Shown here: positions 1 through 13,690 of the stretch, one piece after another
Numbering within the stretch: the first letter of the stretch is position 1
Layout: every line of letters starts with the position of its first letter
Assembly (NCBI GenBank): GCA_017590115.1
Contig: JAGGNK010008670.1
Span: 7,030,541 to 7,094,540 of the forward strand
Direction: 5' to 3'
Length of the DNA: 64,000 bases
Source of the DNA: Montifringilla adamsi
Lineage: Eukaryota; Chordata; Aves; Passeriformes; Passeridae
Notes under the pieces: model-generated
Databases searched by the model: none
What the model was told of the DNA's origin: nothing
What the model saw: the letters and a program-made list of their open reading frames with translations, nothing else
Position numbers and translations under genes: made by a program

Positions 1-529
1 GTGACAGAAAATATACTGGAATACCTAAATGACAAGTATCTGGTAGATGCCCTCTTTGCACAGAACTTCAGAATCTGGACTTTTTAAACAAGTCTATCAA
101 GCTTTTTTTTTTCTGTTTTGCAGTAGCATTGTTACTTTATCTAATTTAGCAGAGGAAGAAATTTGAGGGTTGCACTACATCTACCAGTCATTGTTTCCAA
201 AGTGTTATTTTGAATTCCTAGCTATTCCTGGAATACACAGTCCTGCTTGGAAAACCACGACTCTGCTAATGGCCTGCTTTAGAAGGAACACAATTGCCAA
301 TCAATAAAAATTGGCATAGATGATATTTGGGAAGTACAGATTCATGGTCTCCATAGTGCAGTTCTGAAATACCAGGGTAAATTATGGACTTTCTTGGAGT
401 GTTGTACTAATTTCTGTTTCATCTTTGCAGAACCATATAATGATATAATCCTGCACCTAATGTTATGTTTCTGATTGGACTTGTGCATCAGTTAAAGAGT
501 TTACCTCTCTCTGGAGTTTCATTTGACTG

Positions 530-576
<47 letters not shown>

Positions 577-3500
577 GCTAGACAAAACTAAATTCCCTGA
601 GACTTACAGTCTTGCTTTCAAAATAATTTTTACAAACTACTGTAACTCTAGGCCTTTTTCCTACACGCACAGTGAGACCTTTTATAGTAAAATGGAGGCA
701 TTTATTTGAAAATCCAGAGTTTCGGATTCTGTAATATGAATGAAAGGCCCTTTCTGGGGGACTGACAGAATTGTGAATGCTGAATGCCCTCCTCTACTTC
801 CCCCTCTCCACATGTTAAACCAAAGATGTGCAACTTTGGTAACCTCTGGGGTACAAGCTCTTGTTACTTTGATGAAAAATCTGACGTGGAATTTATAATC
901 TATTTCTCAAAGAAATTGATGACAAAGGGGCTTGTTTTAAAGTGGGGCTTACCCAAATTTCCTCAGATATCCTCAGGTGTTCCATGCAGTTGCAGTGTGA
1001 TGCTGGAGATGTGGATGTGCCATAGCTGTGCACACTTACAAGTTCTCCAGGTTGCTGAAGTCCTGCCTGAAGATCAGCCTGTGCATTGTGCTGCCTCGGG
1101 GGAGCACAGCGGCTGACTCTTTCTCTGCAGGCTGCTGCAGTTTAGACCTTTACAGAGTCAGAGAAAGAACAAGATTGTGATTTTTATTTTCATTTCCACC
1201 CATTGCAGCCAACAATGTCTTCTTCAACCACCAGTCACAGGATAAAGTACTGAAATAATCCCAGGGATGGGAGCTGGCACCTTTTTTGTTTGCTGTACAG
1301 TGGTTTTAAAGGGAGATGTATTTCAAGGCACCTTTGATCAACATTATTACTTGGGAAAATATTTTTTTCTATTATAAACTGTTGAATAAGAGAATTGATT
1401 CTTATGGTTTGAACCTGCTTAATGAATTTGTGTAATGTGAGGTTGATCAGACCAAATAGTTATGGTAGACAAAATATAGAGGCCAAAGCAATTATTGCAG
1501 TAAATTGACCAAATATTTTGAGAGCTACTGAAAAATTCTTCTGTCCATAAGATGGTGTTAGCAAACAGGTACAGACTTGAACTGCAGTCCTGAGAAATGT
1601 ACACCTTGGCACAACTGCAGAAAACAAAAAGGTAAAAAGAATGACAAATAGGTTTCCAAAACTATGAAGCAACTCTAAAATATTTCAAAACTTCTCCATG
1701 AAAAGAGGTGCAATAATGTGTCTAGCTAAGCTGGCACAATTGTATCAAAACTCAGCTTCAGTTTTGCTGTTTACTTTAAGCCAAGAAACACTATAAAGCT
1801 GGTCTTTCCCATTTACAGCATTTTTTTTCTAGTAAATTGTACCACCTTTCTTCACTTTATATTATTTACTTATATAATGCAAACATGCACCACACAGGAA
1901 AAGTTGTTGAGGTATAAGAGCAAAGGCACATCTGAAGAAACAGCTTAAGGACAGAGCTGTGATGACATGGGAGCAGTTCTCACTGAGGTTCTGAATACAT
2001 TTTCAAAGCAGGATTTTGTACCTGATTAGTTATCCTTTTAAATTTCCAAATAAATATTGGTGTTCAGTGAAAGATAATTACTAGAGGCATTATGAGTCTG
2101 CACACAGTGTCAAAAGCAAAGGCTATGCTTGTTTAATAATGTGAAAAGAATGAGAACCCTTATGTCTGAACCACTTTGAATCACATCATAAGAATATGAA
2201 AATAGCACTTGAAATGGTGCAACAGGGATCCAGTGTGAATCTGGGTGGAATCTCTGATGCAGAATCAAACTATCAGTGCTGTGCATTGGGTAGACCTTCT
2301 CTGCTGATCAGGATTTGAATGCTTTTCTTAAATCTCATAAGCACTCCTAAAGTTCTTTGTGTGTTTTTAGCAGAAGATAGCACATTGACATAAATTCCAT
2401 TGTGCTGAACTGTTAGCACCAAGAGAAAGCCAAGCTGTCAAAATCAAACTTACTGAATAAGTTCAGACTTCTCGTAAGGTAAAAATAACTCACTGTTGAA
2501 AAAATAAAAAGATGAAGACAGAAAGATAGTGGCAGATACCCTGAGTGGGTTTTGAAATGCAGAAGTGTTGTTATTTAACTAATAAAAAAAGGCATTACTC
2601 TGAGTAGAACCAACTTGGAAGTGTTACATCCATTCTTAGTAGATATTTTTTCCCATTTTTCTCTTTGACCTTAACTAAGCCCAACTGTTAACAGCCATCA
2701 AAATGTCCTGATCTGAATATTTAGAAGTAATTATCTCTGGACTGCTTCTGTGAAGTAAAACTTATCAGTCTCAGTTTAAGAGGCAGCCTGTACTTCACAT
2801 TTCAGGGACCAAATGCCAGGAAAGGATTAACAACCTACATAGAAGTTGTATTCTCTGGAAAATTTATCAGAGCACCAAAAGAAAGTTGCACACAAGGTGA
2901 GCCTTTAAAAAGAACCATTCCATGCTGAGGTACCTGGGCACCTGCTGGTTTCACACTCCTGTCAGGCTGAAGCTTTGGGACAGGACAACTGGCATGGGAA
3001 AAAACCTTCTGGAAGTTGCAGAAACAAATTCTTGGGAATGCCCTCAGGCTCCCCTTTCCTTCATTGTGTCAGACACTATGGATGTCCTCCCAATGCCTGG
3101 ACATGCCCAGGTCTGAGTCCTTCCTTCCAGCCCCACAGGGACTCTTCCCATGCCCACACAACTCACTCTTCTTACTTTATACATGTTGGACCCTAAAGGC
3201 TCCTTCCCTCCACACTCCTTTCACACCATTATTAATTCTGTTTCTTCAATGGGAAGACAAGCAGAGATGAGATATTTTGTTGTCACGCTGCATGCTGGTA
3301 ATAGCTTTGATCTGTGGGCAATTACAGATCCTATTGTAGCCTCTGGGTCTGCCAGCTCAATAGGTGAGCTTCATATATTCCCTGTTTAGCTTTTTTTCTT
3401 ATTTGATTCTGCTTAAATCTGTAAATACCTATTAATTTAAGCCTAGGACATTCTTTGAGAAATGGTGGAGCTGATGAGATGTATTATTCAAAAGTTTCCA

Positions 3501-4254
3501 TGTTACAGCCTAAAAGCCAAATGACACCAACCTGAGAACAAAACCCTGCTCCATTTGGCTCCCTGTTATCTGCAGCAGCTTTCCTGGGGTGAGCTATTTG
3601 GAGCATGTACAGAAGCATGTGTGACTTTCATGTTGCTATTAAGGTGAGGCCATTGTGCCAGAGCTGTGATGAGTTTTCATATAGTTTGAAAAGACACAAC
3701 CAGGACACTGGCTTTGCTTCACATGTGGGTGAAAGAAGGCAAGGGGCACAGCCAGAGGAACTAGGAACCAAGAACAGCCAGCCAAAGTTCTGTGATCAAA
3801 GTCCAAGAAAAGGGTTGTTTTTTTTTTCATGAAATTTGCCATTAGAGATATTGAGGAGGCCTATGTATTAAATTCCTGAGTTTTGAGGCACTGTAATAGA
3901 GCTGTCAAACAAAGATATAGAAAGTGCCACTGTTTCCACGAGACATGACAAGCTAAGGATTCCCAGCAAAGTAAGGCCACCTGAGGAGGGATAATGAAAG
4001 TGATTACATCAGCAAAGAGGAAGGAACAATCCAGGTAAAGAGTTGGTGGATGTTTGATCTTGGAGGGTTGCTGTTACCTCCAGTGCAGTCATCCAAAGCT
4101 GTCTAAAAATTAAATAGGCTAAAAGAACAAGAATGCCTAGGATTTCTTCCAGGAATTTCTGTAGTTACCTACTAGGCATCAAAGGAGACTTCTTTTGAAC
4201 CTTCAAATATACAAGGAGGTCACATGCATTAGTGACTGCAGATTTGGTAACCTA
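1..4254. other. Intergenic DNA, no gene recognised
   Basis: AT-rich sequence without a supportable gene. Open frames are at most about 110 codons, resemble no family I know and have no exon-like splice signals joining them. Apart from a 41-base T tract it holds no clear repeat. It lies far upstream of FXR1 in a block that is gene-poor in vertebrates. Confidence 0.6.
532..572. repeat. Poly(T) homopolymer, 41 bases
   Basis: An uninterrupted run of 41 T. CR1, the main avian LINE, does not end in poly(A), so this is either a free microsatellite or the tail of a minus-strand retrocopy. I see no recognisable mRNA sequence on its right side. Homopolymer length is often wrong in assemblies. Confidence 0.9.
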
Positions 4255-4600
4255 TTATTCATTATTTTCTTTTATTGATTGTTTCACAGTCCCCAAGGCT
4301 TGTGTGTTGCTTTCTGTGCCACAAAAAAAAAAAAATCTGTAAAATCTTGAGGTTTTTTACAGGAGTAACAGCAGCTGTCTCCCCCTGTTAATGACAATAG
4401 CAGCGTATTTTTTTGCCTATTCTAATTAGGGGGTCTCACGTGAATGTTAAGCCACATTTTTATAATGAATGATGTCTTGTAACTGGGAAAAAACCCGACA
4501 GATTGACCTAAGATAATTTGATAATTTCTTATTTAAAGATGATGTTTAAAAATATTAAGTTGCGATAAATTAATTACTTGGCTTAACCACTTTTTTTTTT
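4255..4600. promoter_or_regulatory. Candidate conserved non-coding element rich in homeodomain-type sites
   Basis: Non-coding stretch dense in TAAT-core motifs, for example TAATTAG at 4423-4429 and TAATTAC at 4571-4577, plus GTTAATGACA and GATTGACC. This composition resembles developmental enhancers, and the FXR1-SOX2 block is known for long-range enhancers. The call rests on motif density only; no conservation was measured. Confidence 0.25.
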
Positions 4601-4764
4601 TTTTTTTTTAAAGATGACATGCCATACTCGGGTTATGCTGGCATCCAGGACAAAGAGACAAGCCAAAGCAAGGATAAAATTGTGGAAAAGTAAGGTATCA
4701 CCACAAATATAAATAGCCACTAATTAAACACATGCAGTTAGAAAAATAATCTACTTGTTTTATA

Positions 4765-4781
4765 ACTCTAGGTGGCAGCAG
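4765..4781 (+). promoter_or_regulatory. CTCF-like motif, copy 1
   Basis: ACTCTAGGTGGCAGCAG fits the core of the CTCF consensus (AG(A/G)(G/T)GGC(A/G) preceded by a pyrimidine), with mismatches at the 5' flank. The match is partial, so occupancy is unknown. Confidence 0.35.
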
Positions 4782-4893
4782 TGGAACAAAATAGAGAAAA
4801 ATGTGTGATTATGATTATACTTGCTCCCTGTTAATACAAAATCCATTAATTAAATACTGCTGATGCTATTGCATGACACAGTGTTACTTTTAC

Positions 4894-4910
4894 ACTCTAG
4901 ATGGCAGCAG
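4894..4910 (+). promoter_or_regulatory. CTCF-like motif, copy 2
   Basis: ACTCTAGATGGCAGCAG is the second copy, 129 bp from the first and in the same orientation. Its core AGATGGCAG fits the CTCF consensus. It is retained although flanking bases have diverged. Confidence 0.35.
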
Positions 4911-7900
4911 TATCACAAAATACAGAAAAATAAGATTAATTGTATTCATGCTGTGTCTAAGAATGCAACCCCTTCAAGTTTTTGGAGGTTAAAGTTGGAG
5001 GGGTTGAAATGCAGATTTCCTGTAGGCATTTCCCACCACAAAAGAAGAAAAAAAGCACTAACAGTGTTAACTATCACGTACAATTACAGTTATATCATGT
5101 AAATCACTTCTGAAGCAATGTGAGGTTTTGCCATTCTGGGTTTTCCTAATGGAGAACAGATGTGCAGAAAGCATAAATGACAGCACCTCTGCAGGTGTGT
5201 GTAGTACAGTGATCCTAAAAAATCTGTGCATGTGCATGCCTGCCATGCTTTTGTGAACTAGGGGAGTTACAGCTTTTGCCAGAGAAGGCAGTAACAGCAG
5301 CCATAGCATGTATTCAGTCTTTCAAGTGTAAGTTTTTGCACACATCAGTTGACAAGGACTTCATGTGCATAAGGCTGGGTCAAAAGACTTTGAGGTGAAA
5401 AGAAGGCATTTGCTTTAGAAGATACAGAGTTTTGGTAAAACCCATTTTGAGTATTGTTTGACTAGAAAGCATCAGAGGTGCCAGCTCAGCAGAAGGCTGA
5501 GCTGGGGCCAGCAGCAGGAGGGCCTGGAGATGGAACCACATAACCTCACCTCTCCTGCTTTTCTCTCCTGATGGAGAGAAGGTCCCAGCTGGATGAAAAG
5601 CTCCAGCAGTCCAGTAACACCTTCATATTCAAACCTGCCAGGGTTTCATATTGCCTGCCAGGGGAGGTTACACAGAATTCTACAGAGCATTATTTAAGTA
5701 TCTGAGTCTGTTTTTCAGGTTGCTGTGGGTACTTCCCTTGTGTCATTATGCTGAGCTATGGCCAAAAAAGCAGGAATCCAGCAGAGACTGTGCCCAGCAA
5801 GGTAAAGGCACCACCAGGTCTAGACATGGGATATTAAGGGAGATCCAGGGTATGAAGAGATTCTTTTGGGGCACTCACTTTGTCCAGCTGGCTGCTGTAT
5901 TAGACTCAGAGGCTCTGGAGGGTGGAGAAGGTTATCTCCTGGTCCAGTTGCCCAGTGCCATGGCAGGGTCACACTGTGGGGGTGGTTCCTTTGCCATATT
6001 TGGGGAATGTGCCTTGTTCAAAGGTACAAATCTGTCCTGAGATGTCTCACTGGGATCTGTTAGTGTGATCCAAGAGTAGGACTATGAGAGAGACCCAAAC
6101 ACCAACTTGGGACCCATTGGGTTTTTCCTTTGTTCTTTGATCACTTAACATTCACTCAATATGGAAAGGTTCTTGTTCTGTGATGCTGAATTTAAGAATG
6201 GATTTTTAATTAAATTATTATGTTTTGTTTAAAATTGTCTAGGATAAAAAGATGAAAGTGGGAAACTAAAATTGGGCTGGTATCATCAGTATTAAGATAA
6301 TGCAAAAGTTAAGGCAGTCCACTTACTGAGTGAATACAAACCTGAAGAATTTTTTTTATCTAAATATATTGATAAGCTATTGGTAAATCAGGTCTGAATT
6401 AAATTATCAGATCATCATATCCAGAGACTGAGTATAAACTTTAAATAATTTATTATGAACTCTTTGATTTTAAATCCTAAATAATTTCATCCTGTGAATC
6501 TGTAACTCAGAGGTTACATTAGTATTTTGGTAGGGAAATGAAAAAAACCTTTAGTACCTGAAAAAAACTCTGAGAAAGAGATTGAGTTCTCTTTTCAGTT
6601 CCTCTGCAGTGGTTAGCACCTTTCTTTTCTCAAAAGTAAGACTGTCCAAATATTGTTTCAGGCTACTTAAGACTATTACAAAGTTTTATGGCACTTTTCC
6701 CAGCTGAACTCCAGTAGCTATTAATAAATAGGCCTGACTGCATTTTCAAATCCTAAAATTAAATTAAAAATATTTTGGATGTCTCTCACCAAAGAAAGCA
6801 AGGATAAAAGCAAGTAGAGGAAAAATCAGATACTGAAGACTGCAAAAAATTTTCAACTCTATTCTCTGTTCCTGTAGTCTCTTGGAAGAAGAAGTGAAGC
6901 AATCACAGAGCCAAGTGGTGGTGCTGGTGCTGTGCCCCTCACTCGAGGCGTTCTCCGCAGCCCAGAAAGGAGCTATGCATGGGGGTGCTCAGGCTGCTCT
7001 GCGGCTCTGCCAGTAGATGTGCTGAGGTTTCTGTTTTCTGGTGAATACCAGTTGCCACCTGCTTTGTGAGGTGTGTGACAAGCTCCCTGTCCTTGGCAGC
7101 CCTGCATAACTTCATGGTCACAAGCCAGTGATGTGTTTGAGATCTGAGTTTTCTGAGGATTAGGCACAGCTTAGCCCCTGTCCTGTAGGGACAAGTGCCT
7201 GCTGGGAGGCTGCTCCAGGAGACAGTGATTTCAGGGAAACAGCAGGTTTTTCCTGTTAAAGTGAGAGTCCTGTTGAACTTAACACTGTGGCATTAATTTG
7301 GCCAGACGTGTATTTGCACATCTGCTGTAGCCAGATTCCCAGACAAAGCTGTTCCACAGTGGGATGAGAAGGCACAGTGAAACAGAAGGGTGTATCTTTC
7401 ACCTGGGCTAAAGCTCTCTGTTCCTTCTCTGCTTTGAATAGATTCCTTCAAGGCTTGGACAACTCTTGACAGCAGAGATCCCATTAGATGGTGCCAGCTA
7501 ATTTGTTGGTGGGATGAGGGCAAAGACAGCTGCTGCCTTCTCCTTAGCATTATGAATACACGCAGTAATAGTATTATTTTCTGCCCACAGTTAATTTGTC
7601 AGGTGAATAGCAGCTGCACACTGCAGGAGAACAATCTGCAGGGTTCATTGTTTTATTTCCTCATTATTGCAATGACTCTGAGTATTTCTTTAGAAGGAAG
7701 TTCCTGTGCCTGAGGCCATAATGCACATACTTGCTGTCTGACCCACTGTGCAGTTGCATAGAGAAAGGACTGAAGACGTGTTCTAGAGACAATACCTTGG
7801 AGTGGAGCAATGCAGGAGGAGGAATGACACAAGAAGGCTATAGAATGTGTGTTTTCTCTGGAGAGGAAAATGCATTAAGACACAAACATTTGCTGCATGT

Positions 7901-10900
7901 GCACGAGTGCCTGTCTCACTGACACAAAGCCACTTCACTGAAGTGCTCTCTCAGCCTGGGAGGCACCAGCATCAGCCACAGACCTAAACTACTTCTTGCT
8001 TTGTGAGCTCCTGCAATGATCAGGCGTGGAGGTGTCTTAATTTACTGAAATGAGACAATGGCTGAAGATGCTGGAAAGCATGGGCTGAGATTGTCACAGA
8101 ACCCTTGCAGCAGAGCTTGGTTTCTTTGAAATATTCTCCACCATTTAAATTATTTTTTCCTATACTTTGTAGATAATTCCTGTGATTTCTAGCACACAGT
8201 CCCTCCCCATTGCATAGTCTCACACTGTAGGCTACACCATAAACCCTAAAGAAAGTGATTCACCACCTCCTTGGACTGCCGCTGGCAGACTTCCTCTAAA
8301 ATTAGTGCCTTGGAAATATCACTAAGAGGAGAGAAATTCTCCAGCTAATATTTGAATAAAAAAGAGATCTTTGCTTAATAGCATGTGAAGGTTATGTAGT
8401 GAGGAGCACTTTTCTGCAGGAAATATAAACTGATCCTTAGTATAAATGATCATGGCCAGATCTTTCATTAGAAGTCCATGAAATAAAGATAACTCAGATA
8501 AAATTATATCTGAAAAATAAAGTTCCATTTGGGCGAAAGCACTGTGCTGAAAAAAATAATCTGTTGTATTGATCAGCATAATGTTTCTGACAGAACTGTT
8601 CTGCTCATTTGAAATCACCTTCCCCTGCTTTTTGCTGTTGTGGGATAATGCAGAGCTGGGCTGTGCAGCCTCAGGAGCTGTGAGCTGGATCTGCTTTACA
8701 AAGCCCCTGTCACACATCCCCCACCTCCTGTCCAGCTGGAGGCTGTCCCCTCTCCCAGCAAGCAGCTCCATCCTGTTTCACACAGCGCTCAAACCTCGCC
8801 TGGCACAGCTCTCCTGCCCTGTCTACCCTGCCCAAGCATCTTCCAACCTCTTCCCCTCCCACCTGCAGCAGCTCCTTGCTCATCTCCTGAGCAGTTCCCC
8901 TTCACGTCCTTGTGTGAGCAGCCAGACTCTCCCCTGGCTGACCAGGCAGCTCCACTTCCCCAAAAGGCCCTGCTGCAGACCTCATTTTCTGTATCCATAG
9001 GCAGCTGCAAAGGGTGTGGGCAGGGAAGGTGATGGCAGGAGCTACGGCGGGAACACCTTATGGATATCATAAGAGCTGTGTGCTAGGCTGCAGTGGACTG
9101 AGGGTTTCACATATGGAAAATGAAGTTGGCCTTCTCCAGCTACAGGTCAGATGTAACCTGGCTGAGATGACGATCTTCTTCAGTCCATGTAAACATCAAA
9201 AATTTCATGCTTTGAACTGAAGAGCTCAAACGTAGGAGAAGAAAAAATCTCTCAGCATTTCATACTGAAATCAACTGTTGTCTTTGAAACATGAACAAGC
9301 TGCACCAATAACACTCGCAGCTGAACATGCAGATTCTTAGTTTGGTTTTGCTGATAACTAAAAATTAAAATTCAACATAAGTCTTAATATAGGCATGTGT
9401 CTGTCTGGCACATGCAAGACTTTTCTCCAGTACTTTCTCTTTCTTAATGCTGCAAAAATCAGTAACACCAATGACTGATTCAGCAGCAAATACCTTGAGC
9501 TTTGGAAGAGTGACTTGGCACCTGAGCCCAACACAGCTTCAAAAGGACAGTACTCCCTTGGAGCTTAGCAAGACTTCTCTCAAAGGTTACATGTCAAATG
9601 TCACCAGAGCCTTCAGAAAATGGAGAGTACCAAAGTCTGATTAATTTTTTTGGTTTATGATATTTCTACTCTGGTAAGGGGATAGGCAGATATGGTTTTT
9701 TTCATTAAAAAGTTAACCCTTTATGTTCAGTCTTTTCTGCAGCCTTTGAATTGGATTTTACTTTAGCTAATTTTTCCAGACTCAAATAGTTGAGACCATT
9801 TTTTCACTTTTTTTTTTTTTTGTCAAAAGAATTATATACTACATTTCATTTATACAATGCACGTATACCAATATATTTCATGAAACTGGGTACATGATAC
9901 AAGCTGAAATTTGAAACAGAGAAGTCTTGACTTACTGGAAGTAAATGCATAAAATATGTATGCCCATGATGGAACACTGGAAACACAAGTTCTAACTACA
10001 GTTTCAACTCCAAGGTTATGGTGTCAGGGCTTGGGTTGCAGGTTTTCCAAGCCCAGTGGCACAAAAAATGTGTCCTTTGCTTTTAAACAGATTGAATTTT
10101 GTGCAGAATCATTGACAGACAGCAGCAATGCATCTACTCTATACAGAAGAATATGTAGAAAATCAAGTATGAAGTGTAATCTCATAAAGAGAAGACAAAG
10201 CTTTGATGTCAACAGGAGTCCTTCTGTAGACTTTGATATAGAATTAATTTCAGTAATCTTAATTATTTTGCCCCAGTCTTAATAGCTCTATTGCACCATG
10301 AAATGGTGTTTTCCTAAGAGAGAGCAAACAGTTTGGGGATTTTCTTTTCTTTCTTATTCAATGTTGTTTTGGTTTCAGTGGGAGTATTTGGTGTTGGTTG
10401 AGTTGCTGCCAAAGAAGTCCTGAGGGACAGGAGAGGATGTGTATGTCTTGGAATGTAGATGTAGGTGGCATATTGGCCTTGTGATGGATGCAGAGAATTG
10501 AGGAGTGATAATTCACCCAAAATCCCCACCTGTAATATTTTGATGTATTATGACAATATAATCTTGTGTATTAATAACAGATAATAATATGTATATTTAT
10601 GGAGAAGTATTTAGCCACATGAGGTTTGCTTATGTAAATTGTGCTACCTGTGTTTGAAACTGATAGTGGCTGTAACTTAATGGTGTTCCAAAAAGCACAT
10701 TGTAGCTTCAGACTTAGGTGGGATGATGTATTTGGAGAAGTCTCTCAGTCTTTATTTGTTTCCTCCCTATTTTCTCTTCAGGATTTTTAGAAAAATATAT
10801 TTCCTCCAAGAACTTGTCTTCTAATTCGGTGATATAAATTTAATTTACTTGTGTTCCCCTTTATGCAGTCTTGATTTAATGTGTCATTTTCTTCTGCCTC

Positions 10901-13429
10901 ACAGAACAGGGATGAGTGAGCAAGAACCAAAATCTTTCTGAAAACAGAAAGAAAAGCTTTATTATATAAAGGTTAGACAGAAAAGCAAGAGTGACAGGAT
11001 TTCCATACAACTGAAAGATTATCTTCTTTAAATGTGTAACTCATGTTTGCTCTTTATGGGCAGATTGTTAGACTGTATGTTCAGCTCTCTCAAGAGGCAC
11101 TTAGGACTTCAAATGCAATAATAAATTAATTTGCAAGATAGAGACAATAATGAGAGATTCGATTTCAAACCAGAGACGTGAAACTTTTGTGGAATTCTCA
11201 AACATTAAAAAGCATAAATGACAGCTTTATTTACTTCTCCAAATGAGCCCACCAAGGAGGTAAAATACAAGATCGACAGCATTAGGAAGAGCAGCTTCTT
11301 TTTCCATCTCCAGAGAGATGTGACTTACATCAGTGTTCCTGCCAGCTTTCCTCCATGTCACCTGGCTACCCCAGTCCCCTGAGAGGCCAAGGGTGACAAA
11401 GCCAGGGCAGATGAGAGCAGTGTGTGCAGGCCTCGCTGCTCCTGAGACAACCCAGGTCACTCCTGGCAACGAGGAGGTGGCAGCTGACACCCAGCATCTC
11501 AGAAAGGAAACCATTCGTTTGCTCAGAGGCCAGCACAAAGCTACCAGATGGGAACAGTTTTCTGTCACTGTCTATCAAGGCTGGAGCACAGCTCTCCAGC
11601 CTTCTGTGACATCAATTTTATGCTGAGAGCACAGCAGTCTCAAAAAACACTGAAGAGCCATTTACTTGTGAAGTATAAGAAACATCTGTCAGGGGCTAAA
11701 AGTGTTAAAGAAATGCCTAACCGTACATTGAGTTGGCAGAATCTTAGGCTCAGACTACAGGAAAAAACATTAGCAGTGAAAGTCCACAAGATTTATCCTA
11801 ATTTATCAGATTACTTCCTCAGAAAGTCTCCTTTTGAACTGCTCTTCAACAGAAGAACAAATGTGTAGACTTCAATGCTTAATAAAGCTAAAAGCTTCTC
11901 CCTGGGGTAATTGAAATTTTTCTATCAAAGGGTAGATAGACCTGGTTGCAGCTGCAACAAAGAAGAAACATATAAAGCCAAGTGGAAAGCAGTTAGACAG
12001 CATTGGTGGTGTAGGACCATTGAACATGGTCTTGCTAATTGGAATCTATAGCACAGGACATTCAACTACATGCTGGGCAAATGACCCTGAAAGTTTCAAG
12101 TCTATCTAGTATAAAAAAAAAAAAGTTCAGATGTAAAAATAATCATAGGAATGATGGATTCTGTATCCTTGAATGGGCATAACCAACCAGAGATCTGGGT
12201 AACTGGCAAATTTCTTTTTTAAATAAGGCCCTTTGAGTCCCATATATGCATCTACTTTCACAAGCATTTCAAAACCCGTCTTCTGATAATTTCACACAGA
12301 GCTTTCAGAGCAGCAATGTTCAAAAGAATGAAAGTAATGAAACACAGCAAAGTTTTACATTTTTATTTCTGTACTTTGGGAAAATTCCTATTGAAGACAG
12401 AAGGCAGTTCAAATTGGAATTGCTTTACTGCCAACAAAAATGTGTGACTCTTGATCTAATGAAAAATTAGAGAGATTGAAAAGCAGAAGTAGACTTAGGA
12501 AAGATTTCAGTTACAGCAGGATGCAGCCCTTATTGCATTTGTAGTTCAAACTGTGATCTCTAAGGAGATCTAAATTGCTCTGGAGTGTGGAATTTAGGGT
12601 ATTTGAGACTTTATTTCCTTGGAGGAACAAGTATGGGTAGCTAAGACATCAGGTTTTATTGTCACACATTTAGGAAACATATGTCACCTCAATTTAAAAT
12701 AAAATGTCATTTAATGATGAAAATGTTAAATTCTTAGAACCCTTGTCATGTGAATTAAAAGTTGCTCAAAATGGTTTTGAAAAGTGGAAACTGTTAAATT
12801 TTTTGAAGCTTCCATTCCAGTAAACTGATTTGGATAAGCATGCTTTTATTTTATGCTGGAAGAAATGTTGCATTTGTGATTGTTGTTAGTATGTAACAAC
12901 TTCTAAATAGTTGTTGTCACATGCTCTGTACTTTTGTGAGCACTAAAGTATTTCTGGGAAATGAAACAGCTTCAACAGCAAAAGCTGGAATTACACTTCA
13001 CACTAACACACAAGGATGTCAAACACTGTGTCTGTGCTTCGGGGCCCCTCAGAGGTGAAAGACCCAACTGGGAGGTGGAGAATCTTCCCTTGGGTGCAAC
13101 ACCACATTACAGAGCTGTGCCTCTTCCCATGCAAATGCCACTTCATTCCAGCTTATTCCAGTGCCCTGACAGGATGTGGCATTGACTGGGAGCTACAGAC
13201 ATGGGCACACAGTTCAGAGAGTAAAAGAACTGCAAGCCAATTCCTGCCCCAGGGCAGCAAAAAGTGGATTTTAACTTGGATGTTCAAAATACCAGTTACC
13301 ATTATGCTGAATATTAATTAATCTTATGGGCCTCCATTGTTGATGTTTGCAACCATCTCTTCTACCATTCTTTTTTAGTGAGAAAGTGACATGTGAATAT
13401 TACAAGTGACCATTGTGTATTTTCATGTA

Positions 13430-13690
13430 TTCCCCAGAATTGTTCTTTCTCTCTTGGTTCCCCTCATCACTCATTTTATCTATCCTCCTCTCTTACCTCA
13501 TCTTTTTCATTCATCAAACTCTTAATAAAATCCTGAATTTGAAATTTTCCTTCCACTGTGGTTTGAACTTTTCTTTCTTCTGTTGTTCTTTTCCCTCTAT
13601 TCTTGTTTTTTTATCATTTTTCTCCTTCTTGTTTCTTTTCATGCATACTTCATCCATTTGCACCAATCCTCCTCAGCCCCTCCATTTGAC
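13430..13690. other. Pyrimidine-rich tract
   Basis: About 260 bases dominated by C and T on the plus strand. The base bias generates an apparently hydrophobic open frame (13413-13712) that looks like a membrane protein but has no supporting signal. I read it as low-complexity DNA. Confidence 0.5.

Larger units (their letters stand above)
4716..4935. repeat. Diverged tandem duplication, about 129-bp period
   Basis: Two related segments lie side by side: roughly 4716-4805 and 4845-4935. Both contain an AATTAAA-type stretch, then CTCTAG(G/A)TGGCAGCAG, then ACAAAATA(G/C)AGAAAAAT in the same order and orientation. Substitutions and small indels between the copies show that the duplication is old. 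Confidence 0.65.

Noticed and set aside
1..87. In-frame stretch from the first base (VTENILEYLNDKY...) that might be the end of an exon
   Set aside because: Only 28 codons before a stop, no recognisable protein and no splice context; likely chance.
784..1116. 110-codon open frame
   Set aside because: No known domain, no splice or promoter support, and length within the chance range for this window.
8322..9070. Overlapping open frames on both strands (up to 149 codons)
   Set aside because: Composition follows local C-rich and AT-rich bias; no recognisable product; frames on opposite strands cannot both be real.
9956..10282. 108-codon open frame with protein-like composition
   Set aside because: No family recognised and no linked exons; kept out for lack of evidence.
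11227..11868. Set of overlapping open frames (up to 113 codons)
   Set aside because: Conflicting frames on both strands without splice structure or known domain.
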